Origin: Helianthus annuus
Taxonomy: Eukaryota; Streptophyta; Magnoliopsida; Asterales; Asteraceae
DNA: 64,000 bases
Assembly: GCF_002127325.2 (NCBI RefSeq)
Contig: NC_035446.2
Span: 155,302,629 to 155,366,628, forward strand
Direction: 5' to 3'
Shown here: positions 54,458 to 64,000 of the stretch, piece after piece
Layout of the letters: each line of letters begins with the position of its first letter
Numbering within the stretch: position 1 is the stretch's first letter
The notes under the pieces: generated by a model
What the model saw: the letters and a program-made list of their open reading frames with translations, nothing else
The model's database searches: none
Told to the model about the DNA's origin: nothing
Position numbers and translations under genes: made by a program

Positions 54458-54488
54458 TAGTTGATTTTCCGAACCGCGCGTTGCGGCG
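54458..54488 (-). mobile_element. Helitron-like 3' end (weaker)
   Basis: Minus strand: GC-rich CCGCCGCAACGCGCGG (54472-54487, imperfect hairpin), then TTCGGAAAATCAA and CTAG, followed by T. Same orientation as the three other Helitron-like ends. Confidence 0.4.
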
Positions 54489-54489
54489 G

Positions 54490-55217
54490 GGACCCAATGA
54501 CTGCAAAACGCGTGTCAACAACGACAAGCAGATACCGAATATCAAAACATAAATAAAAAATGACGTGGCAAGGATAATCACTCCGTCCTAAAAAACGATT
54601 TTAAATAACCTAATATATAAAAAGAGACCTACATGTCCTACACGTTGGAAATTCGATTGTTTTCAGTTCAGTTATTATGGCACTAACATGTTAAAATATG
54701 GATGAGCTCGGTACCGGTAACGGCACTGAAAGTACCGATCCGAAAAATCATCGAAATTAGGTACCGACACTGAAAATGCTCGGTACAATACGGTATGACA
54801 TTTGAAGGTAAAAATCAATAAATACAGGTATGGTTCTAAACTGGTGTCGAACCGAAAGTAACGATTCTGAAAACGCCAAAAGGTGGGTACCAAATTGGTA
54901 CCGAGAATGATTTGGTATAGTAAATTTTGTACCGATACGGTACTGGTTTGATTACAGGATTTGACACGATTTGCTTATCAATAATATAAATATATCCAAG
55001 TTATTTTTACATGCCACAATTCATTCATTACAGAAAAAGACAAGAAAGAAAGCAAAATAAGTTGTTGTGTATATAAAACATCATTCAAACGAAATACAAT
55101 TTACTTACTGTGTGTATGAAAAGTAAACTAAACGGTACAATTACTTGCATTTCTACATTGCTACAATATTTGATGCTCGGTACCAACCGGTACCCAATAC
55201 CATTTGCTAATCTCTTA
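54490..55217. other. No gene; GGTACC-rich repeat remnant
   Basis: Alternating GGTACC/CGGTA text and AT-rich DNA, no coding frame. Confidence 0.35.
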
Positions 55218-55600
55218 GGCCTTGGGGTGGACTCTAACTTAATTGGTGTTAAAGATGACATGGCAAGCCAACATTTCTTTCAAACCACTCCCTCCTCATG
55301 TTAAGGGGTGTTAAAATCTACCTTGGTTAACATGTTAACATAGGCAAAAATGAATAAGAAATTAATGTCATTTATTATAATTGTTTATTTTAGCTAAGAA
55401 GTTAATGAAATGGTATTATTATAATTTATTTTGTAGTTAATATAAATATTTAATATTAAAATAATTAAAAAAAAATGGTGGGTGAAGTAGAGTTAACAAG
55501 GTTAAACCATTTCCTTAGGATGAGATGGAGTAAACGGGGAACAAACGGATGATGTAGCGCTTATATGGAGTTAGGAATGGTTAAAGTATACCTCATGGCC
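55218..55600. mobile_element. Tourist-like MITE (family 1), TSD TTA
   Basis: Ends GGCCTTGGGGTGGACTCTAAC and, inverted, GGCCATGAGGTATACTTTAACC, flanked by TTA on both sides (55215-55217, 55601-55603). 383 bp. Same family as 8556-8804 and 24289-27785. Confidence 0.8.
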
Positions 55601-55603
55601 TTA

Positions 55604-56184
55604 GTGAAATTACTATTCATTCAAATGTATTTTTAATTTATAGTAATAATTATTGCGGAAACCACGTGTAATAACCCGTAATAACTGCCTAAATAGGCCA
55701 TTAAGAACAAACCACATTTGAAATTACTATTCATTTCCTTTTGATTATAAATAGATATAAATAGATATAAATAAATAAATAGATATAAATATAAATAAAT
55801 AGATATAAATGGTTCCAAAGGCTTTGTTTTACCAGGCTGGAAAAACAAAAGTAAACAAAACCTGCTCTATGAGACTACGACCCATCAGGATTAATAGGAT
55901 AATAAACATAATAATTCATTAGATACATAAAAAAGTAGATTTATACAAGAAACTACATTAAAATAAAAACATAAAAAACAATATCCAAACCGTTTAAAAC
56001 TTGCAGCTAATTTAACTACATTTACCAAAAAGAAAAAAAAAAAAACAAGATCTTTAAGATCCAAAGTAAAAACATAAAAAAACACTTATACGTACTACAA
56101 ACATCATGGAGGGGAATAGTGTCAGAGTTAAAAAAAAACAAAAGCAATGACAAAACTATAAATTTAAACGGGAGCAAAATCGTA
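55604..56184. other. No gene; AT-rich DNA
   Basis: ATAGATATAAATAAATA repeats (55745-55805) and A-rich stretches; nothing coding. Confidence 0.4.
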
Positions 56185-56228
56185 GGTACAAAAGATAGCT
56201 TTGTCTCATGGTTATGAAGTTATAAACT
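56185..56228 (+). pseudogene. HEXO duplicate: end of exon 11
   Basis: GGTACAAAAGATAGCTTTG…GTTATAAACT matches the last 44 bp of HEXO exon 11 (39169-39212) with about two changes. It stops just before the exon end, where plastid DNA begins. The upstream 5' part of the exon is not present here. Confidence 0.85.
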
Positions 56229-56321
56229 AGGAACTCCTCTTCTTAGAGGAAATGATCAAGGAATACTCGGAGACACAAATCTGAAATACTTATAGAAAAA
56301 AATGTGGGAGATATAAAAAAG

Positions 56322-56391
56322 ATGAAGGGTAATTTGTCTGCTTGGCTAGTTAAGCATACGCTAATTCATAGATCTTTCGGCTTTGATCTAA
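56322..56391 (+). pseudogene. ndhJ: ndhJ 5' fragment (plastid origin)
   Basis: MKGNLSAWLVKHTLIHRSFG corresponds to the start of plastid NDH subunit J (…LSAWLVKHGLIHRSLGFD). Only about 23 codons remain before the sequence changes. The preceding ~90 bp are probably its leader. Confidence 0.75.
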
Positions 56392-56539
56392 TCAAATTCT
56401 ATTCCATGTTATTTTTCTCTCTTTTTTGAGATTCAGAAATAGTAACCGATTCGATAAATCTATGAAGGTTCTGAAATGAAATAAGTTATTTATCTTATTA
56501 TTAATCATGGATTTCTTATATAGCCAGAACGGCCCTCTC

Positions 56540-57282
56540 ACAAATTGCAAATACTAATTTGTTAAGAATTAATCGGATTGAAGATATAGCGTCATCATTC
56601 GCTAGAACAAATTGCAAATACTAATTTGTTAAGAATTAATCGGATTGAAGATATAGCGTCATCATTCGCTGGAATCGAAATATCTACGAGATTGGGGTCA
56701 CAATTAGTATTGATTAAACAAATTGTTGGAATTCCCAATGTGATACATTCTTGAAGGGCCGTATACTTCGTGCTGATCAACGATGATTACAATATCGAGT
56801 AACCCTGTCATATATTTAATCCCGCCCAGATATGTTTGCAAATGAGATAATTGTCTTTTCAACATAGTCGCATCTCTTTTCGGAAGACGGCTGAGCCCCC
56901 CTGTTTTTTGTTCAGTTCTCAAGTCTCTAAACTTATGAAGTCTCGTTTCTGTAGTGGACCAATTCGTTAATATACCACCGAGCCATTTTTTATTAACATA
57001 ATGACACCGAGCCCTTATTGCAGCTCATGCTACCGAATCAGCTTCTTTATTTTTAGTGCCAACAATTAAGAATTGTTTTCCCCTACTTGCTGCATCAAAA
57101 ACCAAATCACAAGTTTCTGATAAAAAACGAGCAGTTCTAGTAAGATTTGTAATATGAATACCTTTACGTTTTGAAGAAATATAAGGTGCCATTTTAGGAT
57201 TCCATTTCCTAGTCCCTTGGCCAAAATGAACTCCTGCTTCCATCATCTCTTCTAAATTAATGTTCCAATATCTTCTTGTCAT
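56540..57282 (-). pseudogene. rps2: rps2 pseudogene (plastid origin)
   Basis: ATG at 57282 ([20 protein letters not shown]), then [16 protein letters not shown] and [19 protein letters not shown]: plastid ribosomal protein S2. A TGA after KNKEADSVA replaces the usual Arg codon (CGA to TGA). Later the frame resumes with [18 protein letters not shown] and [10 protein letters not shown], shifts, and ends in [20 protein letters not shown] 66-bp tandem duplication (56539-56604, 56605-56670) affects the last codons. Native rps2 lies next to rpoC2, as here. Confidence 0.93.
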
Positions 57283-57603
57283 TTCTCCCCATACTGCCCC
57301 CCCCCCCTTTTGAAAAAAGCAAAGAGGTACACTGAAATAAATAATTATTCTGATGGAACCTTCTCTTCTACCGTAGATTGGCATAGATACACAGCCCAAG
57401 TCATTATTCTTTTCTATTTGTTATTTTTTTGATTACTATTACCAAATCAAATGACTGCACCGATAAACCAACGGATCATTTTAAAAGATAAAAGAAAGTA
57501 AAAGATAAAAGAAAGGGGTGAATCTGCTCTTAGGTATCATGAAATCCTAAAAAAATGATTGTTCTTGTGTATCATGGAAATTCTTTGAAAGGCAAGAATC
57601 AAA

Positions 57604-59925
57604 TCATTTTCTATGGTAGAAAAAAATATCTTTCATTTCCCCCTCTAATAGATTCTTTTTTTTGAGTTCAAAGGCAATGTTGTTAGGAATGTTGTTAGAT
57701 TCGCTTGAAGGTGTTTTGAATTCGCTACCAACAGGTATCATCCCCCCAGAACAACGTTTTCTTTTAGGCCTTTCAACCAATCGATACGCCCTAGGAGAGC
57801 TGCTTTTGCTAAAAGTAGAGTGGTTTTTTGAAAACTCGCTTCGGATATGAAACTTTGAGTATTCATGGATGCTCTTGTTATTCCCAATAAGACGGCTTGG
57901 TAACATATCGCTTCTTCCAAAGCGTGCCCCATTCGTTCCGCTCGCAACAATCCAATTAGTTCTCCGGGCGAAAAAACATTAGACATTTCATCTTCTGAAA
58001 CCAACCCTTTTGATGTTATTTGACGTACAATAATTTCTATATGCACTATAGTTAGCTTAGCACTAATAAAGAATGCCCAAGGAATTCCAAGAATTCTTGT
58101 TATACATTTGTTCCAACCCTCAATCCTCTTTTAAAGATTCATCGATATTGAATCAATCGGACGCACTTTTAACACATGTTCCACTTTTGGAAGACCTTGC
58201 GTTATATCACCAGATCTTGATTTTTCATATATAAATGTAACTAATGTATCTCCTTCGTAAAGGATTTCCCCATAATGTCCATGAACAGTTGCTCCTGGAG
58301 TAGCCAAATAAGGCTTAGCTGATCGTATTACCATAGAGTCAACTTGAAGAATTAGAAGTTATTTTAAATGCGGTCCTTTTTTGGCTATACATACATTTTC
58401 ACAAAGAAACTGCCCAAGACTAACTATTGTAGATGTCTCTTCACAATAATTGTAATGGAGAAAATACCAATTCAATTTGAATGGATTCAAAATGATATTA
58501 CTGCATGAATAGGGATTATAAATTTTACCATTTTCATCCGATAAATAATATTTAAGTATTTGAAAAATCTATTTTAAATTGTCAAGTTGCAAATAGTTCG
58601 TTACCAAGATCTGAATATGGATTATTAAATGGGAAAATAAATCAAAATGATAAATCGGAAAGCCTATTCCTAAGGGGCCCAACGAATTCCTATTTGGAAT
58701 TAAGGGGTCCTTTTTGATTGATTCTTTTATTACATTGGGATATTTTACATCGTTGAATGGGCCTATTCGAGAACAATTGGATGATGATAAAATTATCAAA
58801 GATTGAGATTCCTTATTTCGATTCAACAATGTATGAATAGTTCCTTGGTTTGGATTAAGGGATTCTTGAATCGTTGCCTTGGAATAGGAATAAATGGAAG
58901 AAAACGGATTGCCATTAGTGCAATCTGATCCATTCTCAGAGATCAATCCTGAACCCGGCAGATCGTTCCTTTTTCCGGTATATGAAATAGGTGACTTCGT
59001 TAAGTCGATTCTTAGAAAATCTCTAATCAAACCATTTGTCCTTATTCAACGCTAAACAAGTCCGAACTAATTGAATACCTGTGTCCCAAATTTCAAGAAT
59101 TGGGTCGTAATAAAGGATATAATTGACAACTCGAAGTTTGCATGAGATCCGCCGGGAAAAGTCTTCCTAAATTTATACCATCTGTTTTTTATATGGGACT
59201 ACGGGTTGAACCAAAACAAAATACTTTTTTTCATACCTGGAAAGTTTCATTCGTTGGATATAGAGCCAATTTTTCAGTTTTTTTGTATCCTTTGGAATTT
59301 TGTTTTCCCCCTCTCAGTGGTATCAATCAGAATGCCTTATTTGTCTTTCCAGGAAAATGGATATCTCTAGAAAAGATTATCAGTTTAATTTTTTCTGCTT
59401 TTTTCTTCACTCGGACCAATCCAGCTACCCGACTTCTTCTATTTAAAGTGATTTGTGTATCTACCCCAATAATACTATTGTGGCGTACCATTATGGAAAA
59501 AGATTCGGCCAAAATGTGGACTTCCACGGGAATAAAAAAAATGGATTGACTTCCTTTTGATATTTTGGCCAAAATACCTTGACTTCTCGATACTCAACCA
59601 AATTCTCTTCGTTGACGATTGAATTCAGCTCTCTAGTCTCATATTTAGTAAGTCCCGAGCTCTTTCTTGTATATCGAGGATCACTGAAATAAGCAAGAAT
59701 ACTATTTCTACGGAGAATACCATTTCTGGGGATTTCAATTGAGATACCTGAAGAAGGTATTAGTTGGTTCTTGCCTTCTTGAATCGAGTCGAGTGGGATG
59801 ATGACTCTGTTTATTCGCCTCTTTGCCAATAAATTAGAATTCCTGTCGAGAATGCCCAGATATCTGAGATAACAACGACCAGTACATGTCATTCGATTAA
59901 GTTCTGAATAATCAGGAATCCTAGA
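57604..59925 (-). pseudogene. rpoC2: rpoC2 C-terminal part (plastid origin), degraded
   Basis: Minus-strand pieces in order: [115 protein letters not shown] and [20 protein letters not shown]. These are the C-terminal half of the plastid-encoded RNA polymerase beta'' subunit. Several shifts and small gaps separate the open pieces, so it cannot make a protein. Plus-strand frames over it are shadows. Confidence 0.93.
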
Positions 59926-60145
59926 CCTGGCAAACGGGTCGGGTGGGTCATGGGTCAAAACGGGTTCGGGTCAAAACGGGTCAATTAAAAATGGGGTTGT
60001 TTTGGTTCGGGTCAAAACGGGTTCGGGTCGGAACGGTTTCGGGTCAGAACGGGTTTCGGGTCGGGTTGGTTAAAAATGTAATTTTAAAGAGATTGTACAT
60101 CAAGGGGTAATTTTGTTCGGTTCGAAACGGTACTGGTCGAAATGG
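59926..60145. repeat. GGGTC-rich repeat, left side
   Basis: Repeated GGGTCAAAACGGGTTCGGGTC text following GGCAAACGGGTCGGGTGG. The inverted kind (GACCCGTTTTGACCCG) occurs at 61255-61280, so the two could be ends of one element that carries the MYC-like fragment. Confidence 0.6.
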
Positions 60146-60845
60146 TTATGTTTTGTTCGCAACTTCTTTCATGGAATTTCCAGATTGATTCTCAATGACT
60201 TCTAGAGGGACCGAGGTCTCAATTGTCATGCATTTCACAGTTTCTTTCTTGTAATTTCCAGATTGACTCTCAACAACTTCTTGAGGGAACGAGGTCTCAG
60301 TTGTCTTGCATTTCACAGCTTCTTTCATGGTAATTCCAGATTGTTTGTCAACCACTTGTTGAGATGATGAGATTGCAGTTGTGTGGCATTTCGCTTTCGA
60401 AGGACCAACATCGCCTCTGGCAGTCTGATCTGCAATGATCGGTGCTAGATTTGGCTGGCTGTTAGCAAAATCAAACAGAACTCTAACCTTATTCATAACA
60501 ACTGAACTCCGAAAAATCAACTCCGTTGAACCCAATTCAACAACTCCATTTCTAAATGGTATGCAAACTATCGTTTGAAACCCAAAACCTTGACCTTGCC
60601 GTGCATGTTCGCAGCGTGACGCTAGCACCTGTTTCTGTCTAGTAATCCAAACTGGTTGATTACTCAAGATCGCTTAACTGGGTAATCCATTACCATTAAA
60701 AAACGATTGCATAATTGAGATGAGAAAAAACCATTCTGTATCAGTAACTTCGTCATCTATAGCATCGTTTTCCAACTCAGATCCAGATATCATCGAATTA
60801 AGCTCCCGAAGCACCTTCTTTCTGTACTCCTGTTCAGCGAAAGAA
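60146..60845 (-). pseudogene. bHLH-MYC N-terminal domain fragment
   Basis: The minus strand reads [43 protein letters not shown], then a TAA (60674-60676), NQPVWITRQ, CEHARQGQGFGFQTIVCIP, NGVVELGSTELIF and MNKVRVLFDF. This is the JAZ-interacting/transactivation region (bHLH-MYC_N) of MYC2-like transcription factors, which control jasmonate responses. No bHLH part is present. It then runs into three 25-26-residue repeats (KC.T.ETS.P.EV(V/I)E.QSGN..KE) that are not part of MYC2. A captured and dead gene piece. Confidence 0.85.
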
Positions 60846-61420
60846 GTAACCGATTATGTGATCACTTATACACTTCAAACACACACAATCATTGCCCTTA
60901 ATCTGCTTTCACTGGTCGAAACGGTACGAAACTCGTCCCGACCCGGAACTCGTCTCGTGTGGAAACTCGTGTCGACCCAAAACCCATTGCGATCCGAAAC
61001 CCGTCCCGTGCAGAAACCCATGTCGGCCCGAAACCCGACCCGAACCGACCCCGTTCCGATCCAAAACCTGCGTCGTGCCGAAACCCGTCTCAGCCCGAAA
61101 CTCAATTTGAAATTTTGAACTGAAGCCGTTCCGATCCAAAACCCGTTTCGTGTCATAACCTGGCTCGTGCGGAAACTTGTGCCGGCTCGAAACCCATTCC
61201 GATCCGAAACCTTCCCCGTTTCTTTAAGACACTAACCCACATCGACCCATTTCTTTAATGTTGTCGACCCGTTTTGACCCGAAAATAAAAAGATGGAATT
61301 TCAAGTGACCCAATTTGACCCATTTAGTTAAAATATCTTACCCAAACCAACCCATATAATTTTAAAAGCAACCCAAACTAACCCACTTGGAATGCTTTGG
61401 GTCAAGATTGCCCCCTCTAC
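60846..61420. repeat. CCGAAACCC / GACCC-rich repeat, right side
   Basis: CGAAACCCGTCCCG- and CCGAACCGACCCCG-type repeats (60900-61215) followed by CGACCCGTTTTGACCCG (61266-61282) and AACCCAAACTAACCCACTT. Largely the inverse of the GGGTC text at 59926-60145. Open frames here only reflect the repeat. Confidence 0.55.
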
Positions 61421-61643
61421 TTAACGTTAAATCCCATGTTTGTCATTTTTGCTATTTTTTTACAGGGAGGAAACCTTCAATCATTTTGGTGATAAATTGG
61501 ACCGAAAAACAGTGGTCCGTTACTGGAAAAACAGTGGTCCATTACTGGTATGTTTTTTTTTTTAACTTACATTGTTACAAACAATAGTTAAGATTAATTG
61601 TTTGTCGTCAATCTGATAATAGGCTTGGGGTGGTGTTGCTGAA
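61421..61643 (+). pseudogene. HEXO duplicate: end of intron 11, exon 12, intron 12, start of exon 13
   Basis: Exon 12 copy starts at 61466 after TTTTTACAG (GGAGGAAACCTTCAATCATT…). It contains a 24-bp internal duplication (AAACAGTGGTCC(G/A)TTACTGG twice). Intron 12 is 61548-61622 and matches 39363-39441. Exon 13 begins GCTTGGGGTGGTGTTGCTGAA, one G short of the functional gene, and is cut at 61643 by an LTR. Confidence 0.93.
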
Positions 61644-62175
61644 TGACGACGAGGCTCCCCGCGTGGGCTCCTCGTTTGGGCTCATTCCCTTAGATTGATG
61701 ACTGGGCCTGAGCCCATTTGGATTTTCTAAGCGTGATTAGAAGGTTTGAGCGGGCCTAATTCTGAGAAGCCCATTTCTAAGCCAGCCCACTAGGGTTATG
61801 GCCCAAGTGTCTCGTTATAAAAAGGAAACTCTTCTTCTAAAAGAGGCAGACTACATTTTCTCACAAAAAAGAAGGTTACTCCTTCCTCCTCCTTCTCACA
61901 TACATCTGCTCCTTCTCTCTAAATTATACATTTTATTTGCACTTATAACTATCTTTACCATACAAGATAATGACTTGAGCGTCGGAGTGCCCTCGGGGTG
62001 AACCCCCTCGGGCCCTCTAACTAGATTTTCATGTGGCTGTAGTTCAAGACCCGACACCCCGCAAGAGGAACCGTCTCTGCGACGACGAGAAGACGAACCT
62101 GAACCGGAGGTCGCTGAATCTAAGGTTAGTACCGCCAAGCCCTTCGAATGACTTCAGGGATTTGGGGATTCGACA
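61644..62175 (+). repeat. LTR (5') of a Tat-type retrotransposon, inserted in HEXO exon 13 copy
   Basis: TGACGACGAGGC … GATTCGACA, followed directly by a primer binding site TTGGCGCCATCCGTGGGACC (62176-62195). A TATA box (TATAAAAAG, 61816-61824) lies inside. The body of the element right of the PBS is short and interrupted; no gag-pol is seen within the window. Confidence 0.75.
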
Positions 62176-62195
62176 TTGGCGCCATCCGTGGGACC

Positions 62196-62333
62196 GGGTA
62201 CAAGCATGTCTTGGTCTCTTCACACAAACGGCTGGACTTGCCCTCTCCGCGACGGCCAGGTCTGCATTTTGACTTCGGTTAACAGGTTCTAAATCTCTAA
62301 ACTTTCTTCATTGTCAACAATATTTGACCTAGT
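62196..62333. other. Leader of the Tat-type element
   Basis: Short stretch after the PBS with no ORF of note; ends at the hAT insertion. Confidence 0.4.
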
Positions 62334-63569
62334 CAGGGCCGGCCCATGGGCCAGCGAACCCAAGCTAGGGCTTTAGGCCACAAAATTTATAGGGCCTCCA
62401 ATAATTCTTTTTATTATACAGCTATTTTCGAATTGGGCCTTAAAACAAAGCACGCTTAGAAGATATGTGTATTGGGCCGCTAGGTATAGCTAACAAGTAA
62501 CAACACGCGTGAATTAAGTTGTCTGATGTAATCATTTATCCAGGGTAACAACCGCACGCGACTCCCAATCACAGGCAAGATGTAATCGGCGTTTGGGAAA
62601 CGAAGCTCTAATTGAATGGATTTTGGCTCTTGGTTATCTTCTTATTCAACAATTGATGTAACAGGCAAGATTTCTCTTTCTCTATGTTGTGAATTCAAGG
62701 TTCTTGGTTATCGTCTTATTCAAAATTGATAGTTTGGCTTACAATTATTTCTGAAGTTAAAAAAAAGTTGGTGGTGTTGGTGACTAAGAGGATGAGAACT
62801 TGAAGGCTACAATCTCACACCATTTACTAGTTAGTTTTGCTCAGGGAAGTTCTCTGATTTTCTAGTTTATTGTTCTGTTCTATTTCTAATGTTGTTTTGG
62901 AATAATTCAAAACAAGTTTAATATAACTTTAAAACTCATATCTAATGTGCTTTTGTTCAAGTAATTGGGAATTGTCATCAATTTGTTTTAATAATATTAA
63001 TTGTTTTAGCTTTGAAAAAGAAGCATATGTGTATTGGTCTAGACATTGATTTTTAAATTAACTTAAACCTGGAAATGGTGTTCGGTGTTAATTTGATGTG
63101 TGATAACTGCTAGTATTCTTTTCCCTGCAATATTGATGCTAATTTTATGTGTTGTAGGCGAAATGGTGGATATTGCTCTATGAAATGGTACATAGGCTCG
63201 AGGAGCTATCTCTAGCGGTGCTTCAACAAGTAAGATCTGTTTTCCTATGTAACAAATTGTCAAAATTTTCTTCTACATTGATGTCGCTGTAGCGTTTTCT
63301 AGCATAGCCTTTTAATATTGTGTATTTTGCTGTAGGCATTTATGCATTTAGTTTTTAATTTGTATGCAAGTATATTATTTAGCTAAGACTTTTGGGAACC
63401 ATATAACACGTGCATACGATTATCACGTGCATAAGATTTTTGGAAACTATAAATTAGATGATCCCAAGCCCGGGTAAAGGAGGACGTTTTTTTTCTCAAT
63501 TTTTTTTTAGGAAAAAGGCCACAAGCTTTTATTTCGCCTTAGGCCACCAAAATGGTTGAGCCGGCCCTG
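62334..63569. mobile_element. Non-autonomous hAT element, 1.24 kb, TSD GACCTAGT
   Basis: Inverted ends CAGGGCCGGCCC / GAGCCGGCCCTG, flanked by the perfect 8-mer GACCTAGT (62326-62333 and 63570-63577). The 8-bp duplication and CAGGG terminus are those of hAT. The interior has no transposase; subterminal text TTTAGGCCAC / AAAAAGGCCAC also faces inward. Confidence 0.9.
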
Positions 63570-63577
63570 GACCTAGT

Positions 63578-64000
63578 GCAACCTACGGATCTTGAGATTG
63601 TGGAAAGGCTATATATATTTTACTTTCCAAACTTTTCCATATCCTCACCTAAAAAACCACAGATCTGTTGAAGTATATGAGCCTTCTCACTTTTACTGTA
63701 TGCATTTTTGTTTTCTATTTAAAAGAAAAGGAATGTATATAATATTGCAAATGCTATTGCAAATAGTGCAAGTATGAGATGCGTGGCCATGACATACCTT
63801 CATGAAGGTAGTAACTGACATCATACATTTAATTTACTTGAAAAATTAGATTACAAATGTTTATGCATCATGTATTAACATATCATGCACAACCTTGGTA
63901 TTTATATACAGTTTCCAGGTTACAAAAAGTAAATTGCACGTACATATATCCATATTTATATACTGTGTAAAAATATAAGTTTGAAGTATCCTTCATGAAT
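63578..64000. other. No gene seen at the right edge
   Basis: AT-rich; possibly the continuing body of the interrupted Tat-type element or other repeat. A small palindrome TACCTTCATGAAGGTA lies at about 63796-63811. Confidence 0.35.

Larger units (their letters stand above)
56229..59925. other. Nuclear insert of plastid DNA (NUPT), ~3.7 kb, mosaic
   Basis: A plus-strand piece of the ndhJ start with its leader is joined to an unassigned, probably plastid, stretch (56392-56539) and then to a minus-strand rpoC2-rps2 block in its native order. ndhJ and rps2-rpoC2 are far apart in plastid genomes, so at least two fragments were joined. All reading frames are damaged. It sits in intron 11 of the duplicated HEXO copy. 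Confidence 0.9.

Noticed and set aside
59142..59549. Plus-strand open frame of 135 codons
   Set aside because: Shadow of the degraded plastid rpoC2 on the opposite strand.
57604..59925. Functional plastid genes or contamination by plastome
   Set aside because: Frames are broken, pieces are out of plastome order and both borders are nuclear (HEXO copy and GGGTC repeats), so it is an old nuclear insert.
60875..61156. Open frames on both strands in the CCGAAACCC-rich stretch
   Set aside because: Produced by the short-period repeat, with no domain and equal coding look on both strands.

Overview
The window is nuclear DNA of a flowering plant, most likely a eudicot of the daisy family (Asteraceae). 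Evidence: spliced genes with GT-AG and GC-AG introns, TATA promoters, large AT-rich non-coding stretches, plant-type Ty3/gypsy Tat and LINE retrotransposons, MULE, hAT, Helitron and Tourist DNA transposons, and a degraded insert of chloroplast DNA. The family-level guess rests on the look of the repeats; no species can be named from the sequence alone.

The only clearly complete host gene is a 14-exon beta-N-acetylhexosaminidase of the HEXO3 type (37058-39968, +). Most of the rest is nested mobile DNA. Layout: 1-4371, end of an LTR retroelement inserted in an OTU-domain gene; 4372-7982, rest of that gene and an intact ATHILA-ORF1-like gene ('gene B') in an element with GC-rich hairpins; 8556-9574, small MITEs; 9601-22534, a MULE with ~155-bp terminal inverted repeats and a perfect 9-bp target duplication, holding a 11.66-kb Tat-lineage retrotransposon (10054-21710, gag-pol on minus, a spliced extra gene on plus with its own promoter); 24289-27785, a Tourist-like MITE split by another MITE and a truncated LINE; 27721-28654, a 467-bp tandem duplication; 28413-29600, a second MULE; 29843-35729, a full-length LINE with two intact ORFs.

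After the HEXO gene comes a second copy of the GC-hairpin element (40443-44021, minus), with intact gene B and the first part of an upstream gene, but with the middle apparently deleted. Then follow MITEs, a ketoacyl-CoA synthase pseudogene, a Helitron-like element, a plant-mobile-domain pseudogene broken by MITEs sitting in TA microsatellites, a possible methyltransferase gene remnant, and Tourist MITEs. At 56185-61643 lies a broken second copy of the HEXO gene (parts of exons 11, 12 and 13). Its intron 11 is filled by plastid DNA (ndhJ, rps2, rpoC2 pieces) and by a fragment of a MYC-type bHLH gene between GGGTC-rich repeats. Its exon 13 is cut by a Tat-type LTR that carries a hAT element with a perfect 8-bp target duplication.

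The best candidate for an undescribed system is the GC-hairpin element family. It has two copies, with a putative transposase/OTU gene followed by a separately spliced, still-open ATHILA-ORF1-like accessory gene, and repeated palindromic boxes at the ends and upstream of each gene. All family assignments come from reading motifs; no database search was run.
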